DNA of 64,000 bases, taken from assembly GCF_009389715.1 (NCBI RefSeq), contig NC_052404.1, forward strand, positions 8,144,745-8,208,744. Reading direction: 5' to 3'. The notes beneath the pieces were generated by a model. The model worked only from the letters and a program-made list of their open reading frames with translations, was not told the DNA's origin and ran no database searches. This stretch comes from Phoenix dactylifera. Taxonomy: Eukaryota > Streptophyta > Magnoliopsida > Arecales > Arecaceae. A program made the position numbers and the translations under genes. Shown piece by piece: positions 45,401 through 58,889 of this stretch (its first letter is position 1; each line of letters begins with the position of its first letter).

Positions 45401-45505
45401 TTGAATGCGAATTTTTCAGTCTTTCTTGAAGGAAAACAGATTACTTCACAGAGACCCTTGGATTGAGATAAAGAGGGATGCTGAAGGAAGACTAATGTAA
45501 ATGTT
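42467..45505 (+). pseudogene. At5g39570-like gene with frame breaks and repeated exon cassette
   Basis: The ATG at 42467 opens a frame reading HFEEYNSHPCLGGYDI. The family continues with LTYGxPxPP, which appears next but in a shifted frame (LTYGAPHPP and a stop, from 42604). A third frame carries VPRYDYGAQGSYEPEPYFLD and ends at 42920. Downstream, similar exon-like cassettes recur near 43228, 43500, 44035 and 44680. They encode variants of RHHYEQ...QLEPFKPA...KSNW, several ending at TGG|GTGAG donors. A last piece at 45420-45500 reads KENRLLHRDPWIEIKRDAEG and then a stop. The break points and stops suggest a pseudogene, but exon choice could rescue part of it. Plant members of this family are disordered, repeat-rich proteins of unclear role. 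Confidence 0.55.
44680..44849 (+). other. Best-preserved exon cassette of the At5g39570-like locus
   Basis: The open frame reads NERHYHEDPLCAQLEPFKPA, then WSRNPSNYEVYEKEVTLKSN, then W at a GTGAGT donor (44850). Shorter or disrupted relatives precede it on the same strand. This copy has no internal stop, unlike the copy at 43500. Confidence 0.5.
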
Positions 45506-46325
45506 TAAGACTATTTGTTGATATGGTGTGTTTTAGCTACAGGAAATACCAGTAATGGGTAAAAGATTGCATAATTGGCTTTATCTACATTGATAAATAT
45601 CTCTGGTTATCTTGCAAAAAATTGCAGTGCAATAATCATCACATGGTGATAGGCTGGGCTTGCTTTCTATGAGCTCATTAGAGCATCTCCTGCCAAAAAG
45701 AAGTTCTGCACCCATCTCTAATTGATCAAGTTGGTTATCTTTTTCCTTTGTTCTCTTGATAAATTTGTGCTGCATGTGTTCTTTGTTATTTTGTTTTGCT
45801 TCATAGTTGCATTATGTGTAGATCAAGGTGTTTTTTGAAACTAATTTATTTTAAACTAGATCGAGGATTACGACTTTACAGGCAATGATTTTGTGTCAGT
45901 CTGCATCATATACCCAATTGTACGATACATCGCATGGCACATGCTTTCTGGGATAATATGAGGGTTGCTTATTGGACTATCGGTGCTCACTCATATTAGC
46001 TTGCACCATGGTGTATTGTAGATTTGTAGCATACTGTTCTACTAGCTGATGTTGGTTTTTGTTGAGCTGAACTGGATGTTAGCACAATCTGACCTACCAG
46101 AATTTGATTATTTCATTCAGGTGACTTTGTTGATTATTCACTCTCTGGAAACTTCAAAATCTCTTTCAAGCTTTTGCTTATTTAATCCAGCATGATGTGA
46201 ATTTATCTTGTACGGTAGTTAGATGTGTCAAAGTATAAGACATGTGTAGGAGTTGTTTGTCAATAATCAACACACATCTTTGGTATTGCTAGCGATGCTT
46301 GATTTGTTTAGTTGAGTAATGGTAG

Positions 46326-46364
46326 TGTTTAAGTTCTTTTTGTCAAAAAAAATGTTTAAGTTCT
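46326..46364 (+). mobile_element. Minimal poly(A) insertion with 12-bp target duplication
   Basis: TGTTTAAGTTCT is present at 46326-46337 and again at 46353-46364. Between them lie 15 bases, TTTTGTC followed by A8. This is the structure of an extremely 5'-truncated LINE- or SINE-type insertion. Confidence 0.65.
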
Positions 46365-47254
46365 GACTACATGCCCTACTTCCTAAATGCAAACAAGAGA
46401 GTTTCCCTTGTGCATCTTAGCTGCTTGTTACATTATTTAGATGTTATTAAATCTGTGTGATATGTGCTAATACAATATGCACATCATGTTGGCCTTTGAG
46501 TTCTTTACTGGAATGGGCATGATGTGTGATACAATAATCCTTGTGAGACTGAAGAGGGATTAGTAAACTGGTCAAAGTTGCTAGACATGGTCAACCATAT
46601 TCATAAAATTTATGGTGAAACATTATTCATTAAAGTGATTCAGAAGTTTTCTTGCTAATTCCAGTTCCTAAATGTGAGAGAAAATATGTTGCTATTTTTT
46701 TTGCTTTCAGTTAGGTGCAATCAAAGGCCTGAACTAGCATCCTACTTGGCTTACTATTCTTTTGCATTCTAAAGCCCATTTATGCAACATGCAGCCTTCA
46801 TGCTACCCCCACCTCATCCCTAAGTACCTCTTCCCTCTTCAATATAGAGTCAGAATGATTTTGAAAGGTTATTATCCAATTTATTATATTTCTAACTGAT
46901 AAACTGATTGTTAATGGCATGATCCCCGTTGGCTTACGCAACTTGTAGATGAAGACCATGGATAGACATCAGGGACATAGAGAAAGCCTTGATAGATGAT
47001 GATCTGAAATCAGTTGCCTCGAAAGACAATATATTGAATGTGCAGATAAATAGGAAAATGGTTGATTTCCATTGTGAGATTCTTAAAAGTGATTATATTC
47101 TTTATCTTGGATCTACATGTTGAAACAAGCCAACAGAAGCAGCGCAAGGTTGTTGCTTGGGATAATTGCTTCAGTTATAGTTTGAGCTGCTGCATGTTGG
47201 TGATACTTGATGTGAGCTTTTCATAAGATGCAAGAATATTGTGCACTAGATGAA

Positions 47255-47870
47255 TGTGATGGGAATGCTGAGATGGACTTGTGATAAAGTTAGAAAGGGA
47301 AGTTAGAAAGTAGTGTAGCTTAGGATGGTGCTTGTACAATCATGTGTGATTAGGTCTTAAGGAGGGCCATGTTCGGGGTCTTTTGAATTTAACCAAGATA
47401 TGTATGGGTTTAAAATAGGAGGGGATGATCAGAAAGAAATCTGTTCGCATGCTGGTAGATGGGATTTTAGAAAGATGGTTATAGACAGGTGGCAGCCCTT
47501 AGATGCAATGATGTTTAAAATGACGTGTAGGCATGACTATAACAAGGTCGACCAGTATTACAGTGATTTCTTTCTAAGAGAAAAGATGGGGATCCCATCA
47601 AATTCGTTAAGAGAATGAATTAAGAAAATACAAAGTGACTGGAGGTGGACATAACATAAAGCAAAACTGGACAATTCGAAAGGAGGTGGTTGGAAAAATG
47701 AAAGACAGATTAGGGGCCAGTATTATGATGAAGTTGCTGGAGGGGTTAAGTTGTGGAGTGATTGCGAGAAATGCTTTATAAGGCAAGAACAAGGCTCCAA
47801 ACTCTAGAAGAACATAAATATGATATCGTTGAGATGGACATGTGATAAATTGAGGAAGGATGAAGCTAGA
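47255..47870 (+). mobile_element. Degenerate LINE-like fragments
   Basis: Two pieces about 560 bp apart encode MLRWTCDKVRK (47264-47298) and SLRWTCDKLRKDEAR (47826-47866). They resemble the conserved motif MLRWMxGxTRxDRIRN near the C-terminus of plant LINE reverse-transcriptase proteins. The rest is decayed, so the element length and class are not certain. Confidence 0.35.
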
Positions 47871-50800
47871 ATAGTGTATTATAGGAAACCCTGGGGACAA
47901 AGATGGAGAAAATGTCGATGTGGCAGGTTCATTTTGATGATTTACGTAGAATAATTATGACCTTCAGAACATTTGACCATACTGCCGATGCAATTCATGG
48001 ACAGCCTCAATTAGTTATATGTCCTTGTTATAGGTGCAAAGCTTATCTCTGGGTTTATATTTTTCATCTCTGAGTGCCTTTCTTGATGCTTTAAATTACT
48101 ATTTATCACAAAATTGTCATTATCTTGTCATCCTAGCTAATATTTCGGAAACAAGGTTGTTATATTTTTCAAATTTCATGTCAGTTATTTAAAATGTAGT
48201 CATTTTATTCCTGAATCCATTTATTTTCCTCTAACTTATCAGATCTACAGGATAACAGCTCTGAGAAAAATGGAATCCAGTTCTTTTTCCCCTTCAAGAA
48301 GTAATCAGACTATGATGAGTAATGTCTACCTCATTGTACTTATCTTGATAATATTTACAATGATGAACAACGTCTGCCTTGCTCTGCTCTTTTGCGGAAA
48401 TGCACATAAGCTTTAACAATAACATGATATTGTATTCCTGCACTGAAGCAATTTGTGGTCTAGTTAGAATGTGGTGCAATGCTAGTTACTGTAAGTAAAT
48501 GTACATTTGGAGCTCTTTTAGTTTCCTTAGTTTTATAGTGGTTTAGTTTAAGAGCATCTCCTTTCCTAAAATATCGCTCAATCACCAGAACAAATATCCA
48601 ATCCATCAATCACTGGAACAAATATCCCTCCTTAATTGCAATAGCTTGTGCGCTTATCTACTTGATCTGAAGTTGAGTTAGCGTATGTTCTTTACCAAAT
48701 CTTGTGAAAAATATGTAGGCATAGTTCATGTCATTGCCCATTCTTTCCCTCATACCTATTGAACCCTGTTTCTAGTCAGCCCTAAATAACATCTAATGGG
48801 CCTTATCGCATACTTCCTGGGCACAGAGATGTCACATACCCCTCTTGCTGAGCAATGCGGGTTTCGCAGTTGAATCATCAAAGTGTAGGTGGACAAACAT
48901 CCAGAACACCAAAATTCAGATAGATCTTGACAAAAAAAAAAAGAAATCATGTAGGTGGCATCTCATAGGCTTGACTTAAATGTGATCGCTATGGCGAACC
49001 AAACTTGCTGCCCTCTGGAGACTTAGCTTGAGCCTCTCTTTTCTTCCATTTGGACCACAATATAGGATGTTGATGGTGGTTGTCATTCTAGCAAAGTGAA
49101 GCTTTTGATTGACACGGATTCCTTGGTACGACCAAACAATTTTAAACTCTTGGTTGCCCGTTGATAATGAGGTATTGAGAGAATCATGGGCCAAGCCGAG
49201 GTGGCTCTCAGCAACCAAAATATTAATCTAAGTTTGGTGCATGAGAACCATCATTATATCTGTTCCTCAGCCGTTGAGTAAAAAAGCCAGATACTCGCAC
49301 CAAATAGTGGGATTCTGTTCCAGTCCAATCAATTCCGTTCTTCACAAAACCAGCAGCCATTAATGCCTTAGTGGGGAAGTTCAGAAGTGGCATCAGCAGA
49401 GAATAGAATGAAGAAAAACCGTTCAAAATAGATCGGGCATATGCATTGTATCTCAAGAAACCTGTTTTGACAGGGTCGATTTCAGGTCTTGGAAAAGGTA
49501 ATTGGGGGACCCAAGAAGAGCAAGTTGGAGGATTCAGGGTAACTTCTAATTATGCCTGCTTAAATAACAATCGATAGCGAAGTGCACAATGCTGATGCTG
49601 TTCATGAATGCTGTATCTCATGAACAGCATCATGCAGGCGGGGATCAGAATTTCTGAGACATAAAAAGAGAATCGAAAATTTCTTCATGGTTTTACATAT
49701 CTATGCAATTGCTCTTATTGCTTCTGAATGTTGCTGCCTGCTATCATTATTGGCAAATAAAGAAGACGGTGGGGGAGTGCCTTCCATACTTGATGAAAAA
49801 GACCACCTAACACACACTATTCCTGTGGGGGATATTTTGGTGGGCGGCAGCCCAATCCTCTCAGTTTAATCAGAGAGAAATGTCCTCTATCTTTGTTACA
49901 TTGCTCCACCATTCGGATCATGGGCTGGTTGTGGCTGGGTGCCTGCGCTCTTTTCATTTCTTTTCTCCTATGGAGAAGAGCTAAGGACAGGTCCTGCAAC
50001 CTTAAGGCTACAGAGATTGTGAGGAGTACTGTAAAGTTGCACTCTAATTCTCATGGGAGAGTCTGGTTGGTGTAGGAGTGAGTGTATGAGAGGATGATCC
50101 ACACCTTTGGGCCGGATTGGATTTTGATTTCTTTCTTGTAAGGAATAATCTGCTCAGCATTTGGAGCTCCAAACTAAAATGACCCCTCTAATAGACAGGC
50201 AACCTTTTTTATTCACGGCCAAATATAAACTAATGCCTGCAAGCGTGCATGTCATATACCCTAGGAATATATTAGTGATTGTGTGTGTGAGAGAGAGATG
50301 TAGAGATTTTCCTCATAACTAGATAATCCTATGATTGTTGGTTATTGAACTAGTCAAGAATTATTTATTTGTTCATAGATTTTTTAACTTAAAATAAACT
50401 ATTCATGGCTTCTTTGAGAAACACTTATGAATGACAAAGAAACAATGTATGGCGTCGGCAGTGCTTGTATTTTTAACGTTTTGTTTTAATTCTTGTCTCT
50501 TCCATATTTCTTGCTAAATTAATTAATATACACAATTTGTTTTTTAGTTATTAGTTATTAATCTGGATTATGTTGAAGTATTTTTGCTAATTATCAATTA
50601 TCTGAACTGTCTTTGAAGTTTCATGAATTTTTAGATTTTTTTTTTTAAAATATTTTGAATCTTGGTTCCAGTCAAATTATTCCAGAATGGTAAACTTTTA
50701 GTTATCATTGATGAAGTCCCACACCAACACGCAGGTGAAATCATACAGTTTCTCCTACATGCATTTTAATGTCTTCAGATGGAGGAGGTTGGGGCATCTT

Positions 50801-52241
50801 AGAAAGACCTTGGACCTTGGTAAAGGTCACCACCTGAAAGACACAAAAAGAAAGATACAGAAGGACACAAAGGCGCATACAGATGGAATCATTAGCTAAG
50901 ATAGCAAACACAAATGGAATTATAATACCCAAAAAGCAAGACCCCTAATCAGCTAGCACTTTAAAGCATCATAGGCTGGTTGTTTCAATGGGGTTATTTA
51001 TTTTTTTCAAAGATAAAAAAATGCTAGTGGTGGGTGGGGATGTGAGCTATTTTGCTGGTTATTTAAAGGTAACTAGAGGCAGACAGGAAAGTCCCACACA
51101 TGGATGTTCATCATACAACATACACCTCCCACATGACCTGATGATTCTGATTTGATCCCACTATATTTAATTGTGCAATTATTAAAGAGAAAGCTAGGGG
51201 AAGGGAAAGTTGGGAAGGAAGAGGAGAAGGACATTTTAAATAAGCCAATTTGATCAAAGGTAGGGGGAGAGACAGGTGCCACAGTCCAGGGTCACTTCCA
51301 TCTGAAAGCCACCTCAGGATGGAAATGAGTTGTCTGCACTCAAGTTGGTTTTTTACCGAGCAAAAAATTGCAGCTTTCTCCACCCAACCCCTCCCTCCAA
51401 GAGAGAAAAAAAAAAAAAAGGTTGGGGGGAGGGGGAGGGGGGAAGCTCCCCTCCATGAGTGCACTCTCTCTCTCCCTCTCTCTCGCCTTTTCAGGTGTGG
51501 TGTTGTATTCTCCAGCACACAAAGAGATCAAGGAATAATCCCAAGACATACCGAGCCCTCCTTTTCTCCAACTTCTGAAAGGGTTGTCGCATAAGTAGTT
51601 TTGCTTAATTGAGCTACTTGATATGTGATCACACTTTCTGATGAGGAATTATATCCAGGATTGTTCAGAAAAGAGGACTATCTTAACATAATCCCATGTC
51701 CTCTCTAGCTTTAGTGGAGTGAGGTCAGAGAATGGAACAAAAGAGAGAGGCCCTGATTACCAACTTGCCCTTCTAGGCAGAGGAAGTCCAGCAAATCTAT
51801 GGTTTTGCCAGTGTTCTAATATTTCTCAGGCTGTTGGATCTTGAACTTGGTATGAAATTGATTGATTTGGGTGGTACAAGAAGTGGGGCCTTTTCTTCAG
51901 GGATTGCCATGCTGGGCGCATCTCAACTAGAGTAAGCATAGTCCAAATTATCTTTGCATTAACTTTCACCATTGATGTAGTTACTGAGGTAATGGAGGGG
52001 GGGAAGGTTTAGAGAACAGAGACTGACACAATCACATGGAGCTCAATCAGTGGTGAGGTTGGGTGGGGAGGGAGATGGTAGATTTTAGTTTAAGCATCAC
52101 AGCTAGGAGGGGAGCAGCTTATGGTACGTTTCCACCACCCTCCTGATTTATTGTGATATGATGTAAAATCTCTGCAGAAAAGGGACAGTGACACATTAGA
52201 CATGTAGGGCCTCCTCCCCATGCACTGCCAGAACTAGGGAG

Positions 52242-52251
52242 AGCGAGAGAG

Positions 52252-52288
<37 letters not shown>
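52242..52288. repeat. (GA)n microsatellite
   Basis: A GA array, preceded by interrupted GAGAGC units. It sits in a GA-rich 1.5-kb stretch with no recognised gene. Confidence 0.9.
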
Positions 52289-52291
<3 letters not shown>

Positions 52292-54569
52292 CACCTTATG
52301 GTTGAGATTGAGATGAGATTGAGATGATCACAGAAAGAAAGCTGAAGAAATGGCTTTTGAAGGGACTCTGAAGCTTTTTGATTTTTATCTTCCAAGGAGT
52401 AGGGACTATAGTGAGGGGGAAAACAAAGGGGCCAGCGTCGGTAATAGTAAGTAGTGATCAAAAGCATATAGTGAGAATGTACCAGGAGAGAGAAGACAAT
52501 CATGCAGGCAATTTGATTGTGCCCTGGTGGTGGGCCTCAGTCTCTGTTTTCTTTACAGGGCTGACCAAGACACTGTCTGCGCAAGTGACAAATGAGTGCT
52601 GTCAGTGATGATGGCTCCACTGAGACCCCCTCCGTGGCTCCACAGGATAGGGAGAGGTGTAAACAAATAAAAAGCCTTGCCATGAGGTTATTCCTTCTAA
52701 GTATGTGCATTAGCATTGATTAATGCGAAAGAAAAAGCAAGTTTAGACTCATCAAATAACATGTTTTCAGGCATGAACCCATTCTTTGAGCAAGCCTGAT
52801 GTTGTTCCTCTTATACTTGTTTTCATCTGAATTCATCATCCTTAATTACCCTTCAATGTTAGGAAAGTGAAGTGACATTAGTGTAAGACATAACCGAAAG
52901 CGACTATGGACGCTCAAAACACAAGCATGTAGCGTGTCGAATCGGTTCCGGTCTTGGTCATAAAATTACCATGTTTTGTCTCAATCTTTAGGCCAGGCTA
53001 TTTTGCTCTATTTAGGATAGAAGAGCCTATTCAAGATACTGAATTGGTCTCCCTTGATTCCTATTCAAAGCTATATTCCTCTCATCTTCTCTCTCTTGAT
53101 TCTGTTGGCTGCACCCATGTTAGAGTGGTATGAGCAGTCGTTGTACCCCAAAAAAAAAAAAAAACTAAATTCGTCTCTCATAGGCTTATTATCCTCCTCT
53201 ACCAGACATGATCTTATAGAAATCTTTGTTGCTAGGCATGGTCTCCCCTTTCCTCAAAAAAAAAAAGAAAAAAAAGAGGTAGCAGGGTAGGGATCAATCT
53301 TAGCTAATCCAATGAAAACTGTGGGGTTTCTTCCTTGGATCATGTTCCAAGGATAAATACCACTTCCCATGTCTCATGCACCGGCAAGCAGCGAGACTTG
53401 CGGGGAGTCATTGTTTGGTGAGACCTACCTCATGAGACTAACCAACAACCCATTATAGTGTGAAATCTCTAAAATGCCTGTTGAACATAGTTTTATCTGG
53501 CAAAAACTCCAATGCATGGCATGTCACCTAACAAGCTTGGACAAAACTGGTTCACTAATTGTCAATCTCACCTATATCGTGACATAAACAATAATTAAGC
53601 ATGGCCCCATTAATTTTAGATAGGCTCATTTAGCCATTAAATGTAATCTTTGCAGGCGAATCATAGTGATGTATATATCCAACACATTATAATCTAGATT
53701 TTGGATACTCTATAAGCTATTTTAGTTCATTTAAGTACTAAGTGACTGAATGACATTAAATGATTGATCTCAAGAACAAACAACAACAAAAAAATGTTTG
53801 GATAAAATAAGTTCTTCAACTTATAATCTTCATATCAACCTGTGAGAGGCCAGAGCTCACCTTTTCAGCGCAATTCTCTAAATCCAAGATTACTATTTTA
53901 TAGTTTGGATAATGTGACATGTTGATATGCATTTCATGGAATGAACTGCCGAAGGATGAACAGACCAACCAATGCATGTCCGGCTTTTCATGTAGGGGGG
54001 CAGGCGGCTAGCTGGATAGATGCAAGTCCTTTAAATATCTGGCTTCTAGCCTTGTATGCTATTATAAATTCTTTATAGATACGACTTGGAACTAGATAAA
54101 AATTATTCTGATTGCTTGTATAGGAGCACAATTTATGTTGGTTGCATTTTAACAAAGTAGATGTCGTAAGATGGAGAGCAAAGTGATGTATTGGGAGGAG
54201 AACTAATGAAATAATAATAAACTAGGTTCTAATGGAAGTGGTTTGTTTGGCTCGAGAGAGGTTGTCGAAGAGCTTTGATTTGAATCAATGTGTTGTTGGT
54301 TGTTTATTATCTTTATTTATTTAGCAATATATACCTACCATGTCAAGTAACGCAAAGCGTGTGGAAAATTTTTTTGGTGCCTGTGTGGAAGATTTGCTTT
54401 GGAAAATAGGCATGTGGTTTATTCATGTAAATTTAGCATCATGCTCGATCTCCAAATCTCTCCTGATGAGATATGCCCATTGAATGGGTGATATTTTAAT
54501 GCCATGCATGACAAATTTTGAGATTCATATTTGGAATATAATGCACTTGGGGAACAGCTTACTTGTAGG

Positions 54570-55040
54570 GGTGAAAGTAGATCGGATAATATTCATTCGG
54601 ATCCACTTTTGTATCCGAAACTATCTGGATATGGATGAAAATTTGAGTATTCGATTAATATATGTATCCATATCCATCAAAAAAAAATAAATATGGATAT
54701 GGATGGATAACTATCCGATCGGAATGTCCGATTTTATTTGTAATCATCTTTAATTTTACATAGCATTCATGAACTTTTAAAGAAAATAAATGACCACATT
54801 AATATTTTATTAGCTTGATTTAGCTTCCATTTAGTATAATCTTTAATTCTGGGTCATAAAGTATAATTATCCGATTTATATCTATATTTATATCCATATT
54901 TTCGGTATTCGATTTGTTTCTGTATTTATTTAAAATAAATATATATATATTTTTGCATCTAACTAACGTCTATATTTATATCTGCATTCGTCAAACAAAA
55001 TAAATATAGATATAAATATACTAGTATCAGATCTAACATC
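54570..55040 (+). repeat. AT-rich dispersed repeat, copy B
   Basis: It is collinear with 41700-42160 in the same orientation and better preserved. It contains GGATATGGATGGATAACTAT, TTATTAGCTTGATTTAGCTT, and an AAATAAATATAGATATAAAT end. It begins after GGGGTGAAAGTAGATCGGAT. The class is unknown and there is no coding frame. Confidence 0.75.
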
Positions 55041-55888
55041 AACTATATTTATTTGCATCAAACTTCTAACACAGCTCTCAAAGTCCCACTCATGGACTTA
55101 ACCCATCCAATCCCTACCCTTCCTGGTCAAACCGAGTCGATGCCAGTGTTTCCTAAATCCAAGCATCTTATTATACTCATAATTATTGGTGAAGTTTCTA
55201 GGTGGGAACCAGCTAAAGCACAACTACTAAAGTCTGAAAGCGAGGTGTTTGATAATTCCTTATGCTTGAGAGAGACATTTCGGCTCTATAAAGGGAGTGC
55301 TCCTGGATACTTCCAGCTCAAAAACCACAACCACCACAGTAATAGCAGCATCCAACTCCACGTCCCTATCATTTGCTCGTAACCACAGCCTTGAATGAGT
55401 GCATGTGTCAAATATTAACATTTGTGAGAGCTTTGGGGGTTTGAAACAACCACTGACTGAAGCATCTCATAATAAGCTATATATAAAGTTGTAGACCAAT
55501 CTCAATCTGAGGTTAGTGCTAGATAAGCTTGTTTTCGTTGTCAGCTGGTAGTGTTATCATTAAAATAAAAGAGGTGTCTTAGTCGAACACTAGTAAAAAG
55601 AGTTGGCCTCTCATGGGGGTCTTTAGGACCTTCCACACGTTCGTCTCCCATTTCCAAACAAAACAACTTCTCCGTCTATGATAGCATTTGATGTTTTTCC
55701 GGCTTCGGGCCATCGCTCTTCTAGTTCTGCTTTGGAGTTGGCTCGAAGCCAGTTCAGGTGGCAAGCTAACCCCGGACAAAAATTTCTGAGCTAGCTCTTG
55801 GATCCTGATGACTAACATTGATTCTTTAGTCCCAGTAGGGTTAGACCAATTGCAATTGAGCTTCGAGGCATCGAATGAATAGCTTCTT

Positions 55889-56160
55889 ATGGCCACCGAG
55901 GTGGTAGCACGGTGGGAACGGAGCTTTGATTCCACCGGAGTGACCCAAGTTCGAAACGCGCGGGCATCGATTAAATGTGGGAACCGGATGCCCCTCGCTT
56001 GGTTTGCCCGGTGGAATCGCTATCTGGTCCGCCAGTACTGAGGTGGCACTGGAATGACGTACTCACACGTGAGCGTTGATCTCAGTGGAAGGAGACCATC
56101 GGTCGGGGAAGGTACGCAGAAACTTGGGCATTAGCAGGCAAGGTTTAAGACCATATTATA
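55889..56160 (+). mobile_element. tRNA-derived SINE
   Basis: Box A-like TGGTAGCACGG (55902-55912) is followed 46 bp later by box B-like AGTTCGAAACG (55948-55958), the spacing of an internal Pol III promoter. A GC-rich tRNA-unrelated body follows to about 56160, beyond which the sequence is AT-rich. The ends and target duplication are not resolved. An overlapping minus-strand open frame of 118 codons is not supported. Confidence 0.6.
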
Positions 56161-57977
56161 ATATTTACCATGAATCCTCTTCGGTGCATTGTTTGTACCG
56201 TGGAGTGTTGTGCAGCACTCGATGGCTTCTATCAGAAGATGGATAGGTACCAAACAAAATAATCTTACATGTCATATACGATGTGTCTTGTTTGATGATC
56301 GTTCGTCTCCTGATGGTAGCTATCTGAGCGTTGCACACCAATTTGCAGCGTAAACTGTATATCGTTGAGGATTCCTGCTCGCATTGAAATATTATAATAG
56401 CTGTAATAGTAATTTCAAGTTGTCCTTAATATCTAATCTAATAGAGAATGACATATGCATTCCATGTGACAGTAAAAACTCGTAAATATAGGAGATATTG
56501 AGTTAAACTCTCGTTGAAATTTGCACTACATATAAAAAGAGTATTTATTATTATAATTGTTGTACGGTGAATTTGAATAGTCGATAATGTTCAAAATTTT
56601 TAGGCTCATCCAAATAAAACAATCTTTTTAACAAAGATTAAATAAAAAAATCTTTACAATGAGAGAATTGAATAACATTGTTATTTCTAGTTACAATGTG
56701 TTGTTTTTCCTATTATAGCCACTAATACTCGCAAATATTTTTTATTTCCAAGCAAACCTGGCCGATGCTAGAACCCGGGAAACAAGGTAAATATTGACAT
56801 TGTCACTATTTATCTTAACAGAAAATATTTTTTTAACATAAATTCCATGTTAGTTAAAGAATATTATACAATGAATTTCACAATCAAATAACCTCAGTAT
56901 TTTTGTTAAATTTTTTGGTATTTTTTGTTCTAACAGCCAATAACGGCAGTCCTTATTTCACTCCAATAATGGAAAAGGTATCCGTTATTTGATGTCGTTA
57001 TATGATTAAAAGTGAGGTCACGGAGAGTGATTGGAGCCAAGGAAAACATTATTGTAGCATGAGGGGGGTAAGGCATCCCGGCTTTGGATTTGATTTGAAA
57101 TGACAAGCAGAATACTGTTATTGGAATCAAAAAATTATTAGTTAGATCAGAGATTCACCAGTTCAACAGTAGACCAATTAAACTATGACCAATATATACC
57201 AAAAAAAAAAAGAATGATACAAATATTGTTGGTCTGTGGTGCACTAATTTATGAGTTTAACAACAGTAGATCTGATTCAACTAAAAATTTAGCTCTAAAT
57301 CCGGCCAAGAAGGACCTGAGAGCCAAAGGCTTCACACGTCATGCTGTCCCTCGTTGTTCTAAGTGCATGCGAGCAACGAGCATGCAATGTTTGAGTGGCA
57401 TCGTCAGCATAATGGCCCATCTCCATTATTCGTTGGTGTAACAGGAAACAGATTTATTATTTGTCTGACCCAACCTCAAAGTCGATATTCTGAAATAGAA
57501 TCATGACAGCTATCATGCAACAGTAAAGTATGAATAATGTCACAGTTTTCATCAACTGTTTGGCTTAGGTATTGTCATATTCTTAGTACTATTTTCCAAA
57601 AATTAATCAATAATACACATGCAATTATTTCTCTAACAAATATTAAAAAGAATATGAACTTTTCATATGGTCAACGAAAATAGATCAATGGAAAATTTTA
57701 ACTTTGCTATCGAGAGAACATTGATACCCTCAAACCCCTTTGAGTTTGCCTATTATTAATATTCTGAAGTTATGATGGCGTCTCCACCAAAGTTAAAAGT
57801 TGCTGCGTGTTAAAAGGTTCTACCATGTAATTAAGTATATCGAAAAGTTATACTAGTCGTCATTCTTAGAACATGTAACAACAATTATGACATAAGCTAT
57901 GATATTAACTAATAAATACAGAATTCTGAAGGCTATCACATTAATTAATGTATCTAAATTCTTTCCATCTATTATGA

Positions 57978-58216
57978 TTTTTTTTTTGCATATATGCCCC
58001 TAAATATCCAAAATTGCTATTTGTTTGCATATCTTTATAAATGTTTCTATTTGCACGTCTACCCATAAAGAGTATTTTAGTTATTTTAATTTGAAACCGT
58101 TAATTTTTTAACGGCGGTTAGATGGCATGGATACGTATGCAAAAACAAAAATAAAAAAAAAGAAGGTTAGAATAGCAAAATAAGTATTTTAGGAGGGTAT
58201 TTATGCAAAAAAAAAT
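57978..58216. repeat. Dispersed AT-rich element with inverted ends
   Basis: The left end is a T-run then GCATATATGCCCCTAAAT. The reverse complement of the right end is a T-run then GCATAAATACCCTCCTAAAA. The palindromic CCGTTAATTTTTTAACGG lies in the middle. It shares its core with 14022-14240 and is probably a non-autonomous fold-back element. Confidence 0.65.
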
Positions 58217-58889
58217 TTTGTATTTATATGGTATGTATGATAACATGTTTGAATAGATGGTCCAATGTGTCCCTGATTTAAAATACATTGAAATTAATCA
58301 CAAATCTGTTATACTGTGAATAAATCAAACGAGCCAGTAAACCAGCCCACAGGAAATTAAGGACTGCCAAATTAATGATTAATATAACGGCTGTTATATT
58401 ATCATAACGGGCGATATTTTTGAAACATGAGGATCCAAGGGCGAAAGTGGGGTTGGGGAGAGGGAGGAGCGTGTGGTCGTGGGAACAGGGGGTGGTGACC
58501 ACACCAGCCATGTGAGGCTCTGAAACCACAGCGTACCTTTCCCCGCCCCTCTAAAGCCGACTCGTCCCCTTCATCAATGGCGACCCCACGAGTCGCTCCA
58601 ACTCATCCCAAACACGCCCCGCAGTGCAAAAAAAAAACCATGCGTAGCACTGTACATGGTGAACCCAAGCACCTCCACCCCTAAAAAGGGCGCAGTAAAA
58701 GCTGAGGGGGGAAAAAAAATAAGAAGAAGAATGACCGAAGGCTCAGTTTAATTCTATCCACAAAGATACGAAAGCCTCAAAAGACTGCAGGGTCCCATGA
58801 TGCTGAAATGAGAAAAAGTTGGTGATCCAGCGGAAACATTCACCACCCCCATGATGTATCTATTACTATCCGAAAGGGATGGTGAAATG

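Noticed and set aside
47400-47618. 72-codon plus-strand frame (MYGFKIGGDDQKE...)
   Set aside because: The product looks gene-like, but no family, splice context or neighbour supports it, and LINE-like fragments lie on both sides. Not called.
51190-51600. Possible microRNA precursor in a GA/CT-rich segment
   Set aside because: Opposing G-rich and C-rich runs could pair, but I recognise no mature microRNA, and low-complexity runs explain the complementarity.
53120-53140. Copia-like primer-binding motif (TGGTATGAGCAG)
   Set aside because: It resembles the TGGTATCAGAGC tRNA-Met site, but I could not find paired LTRs or any internal coding remnant.
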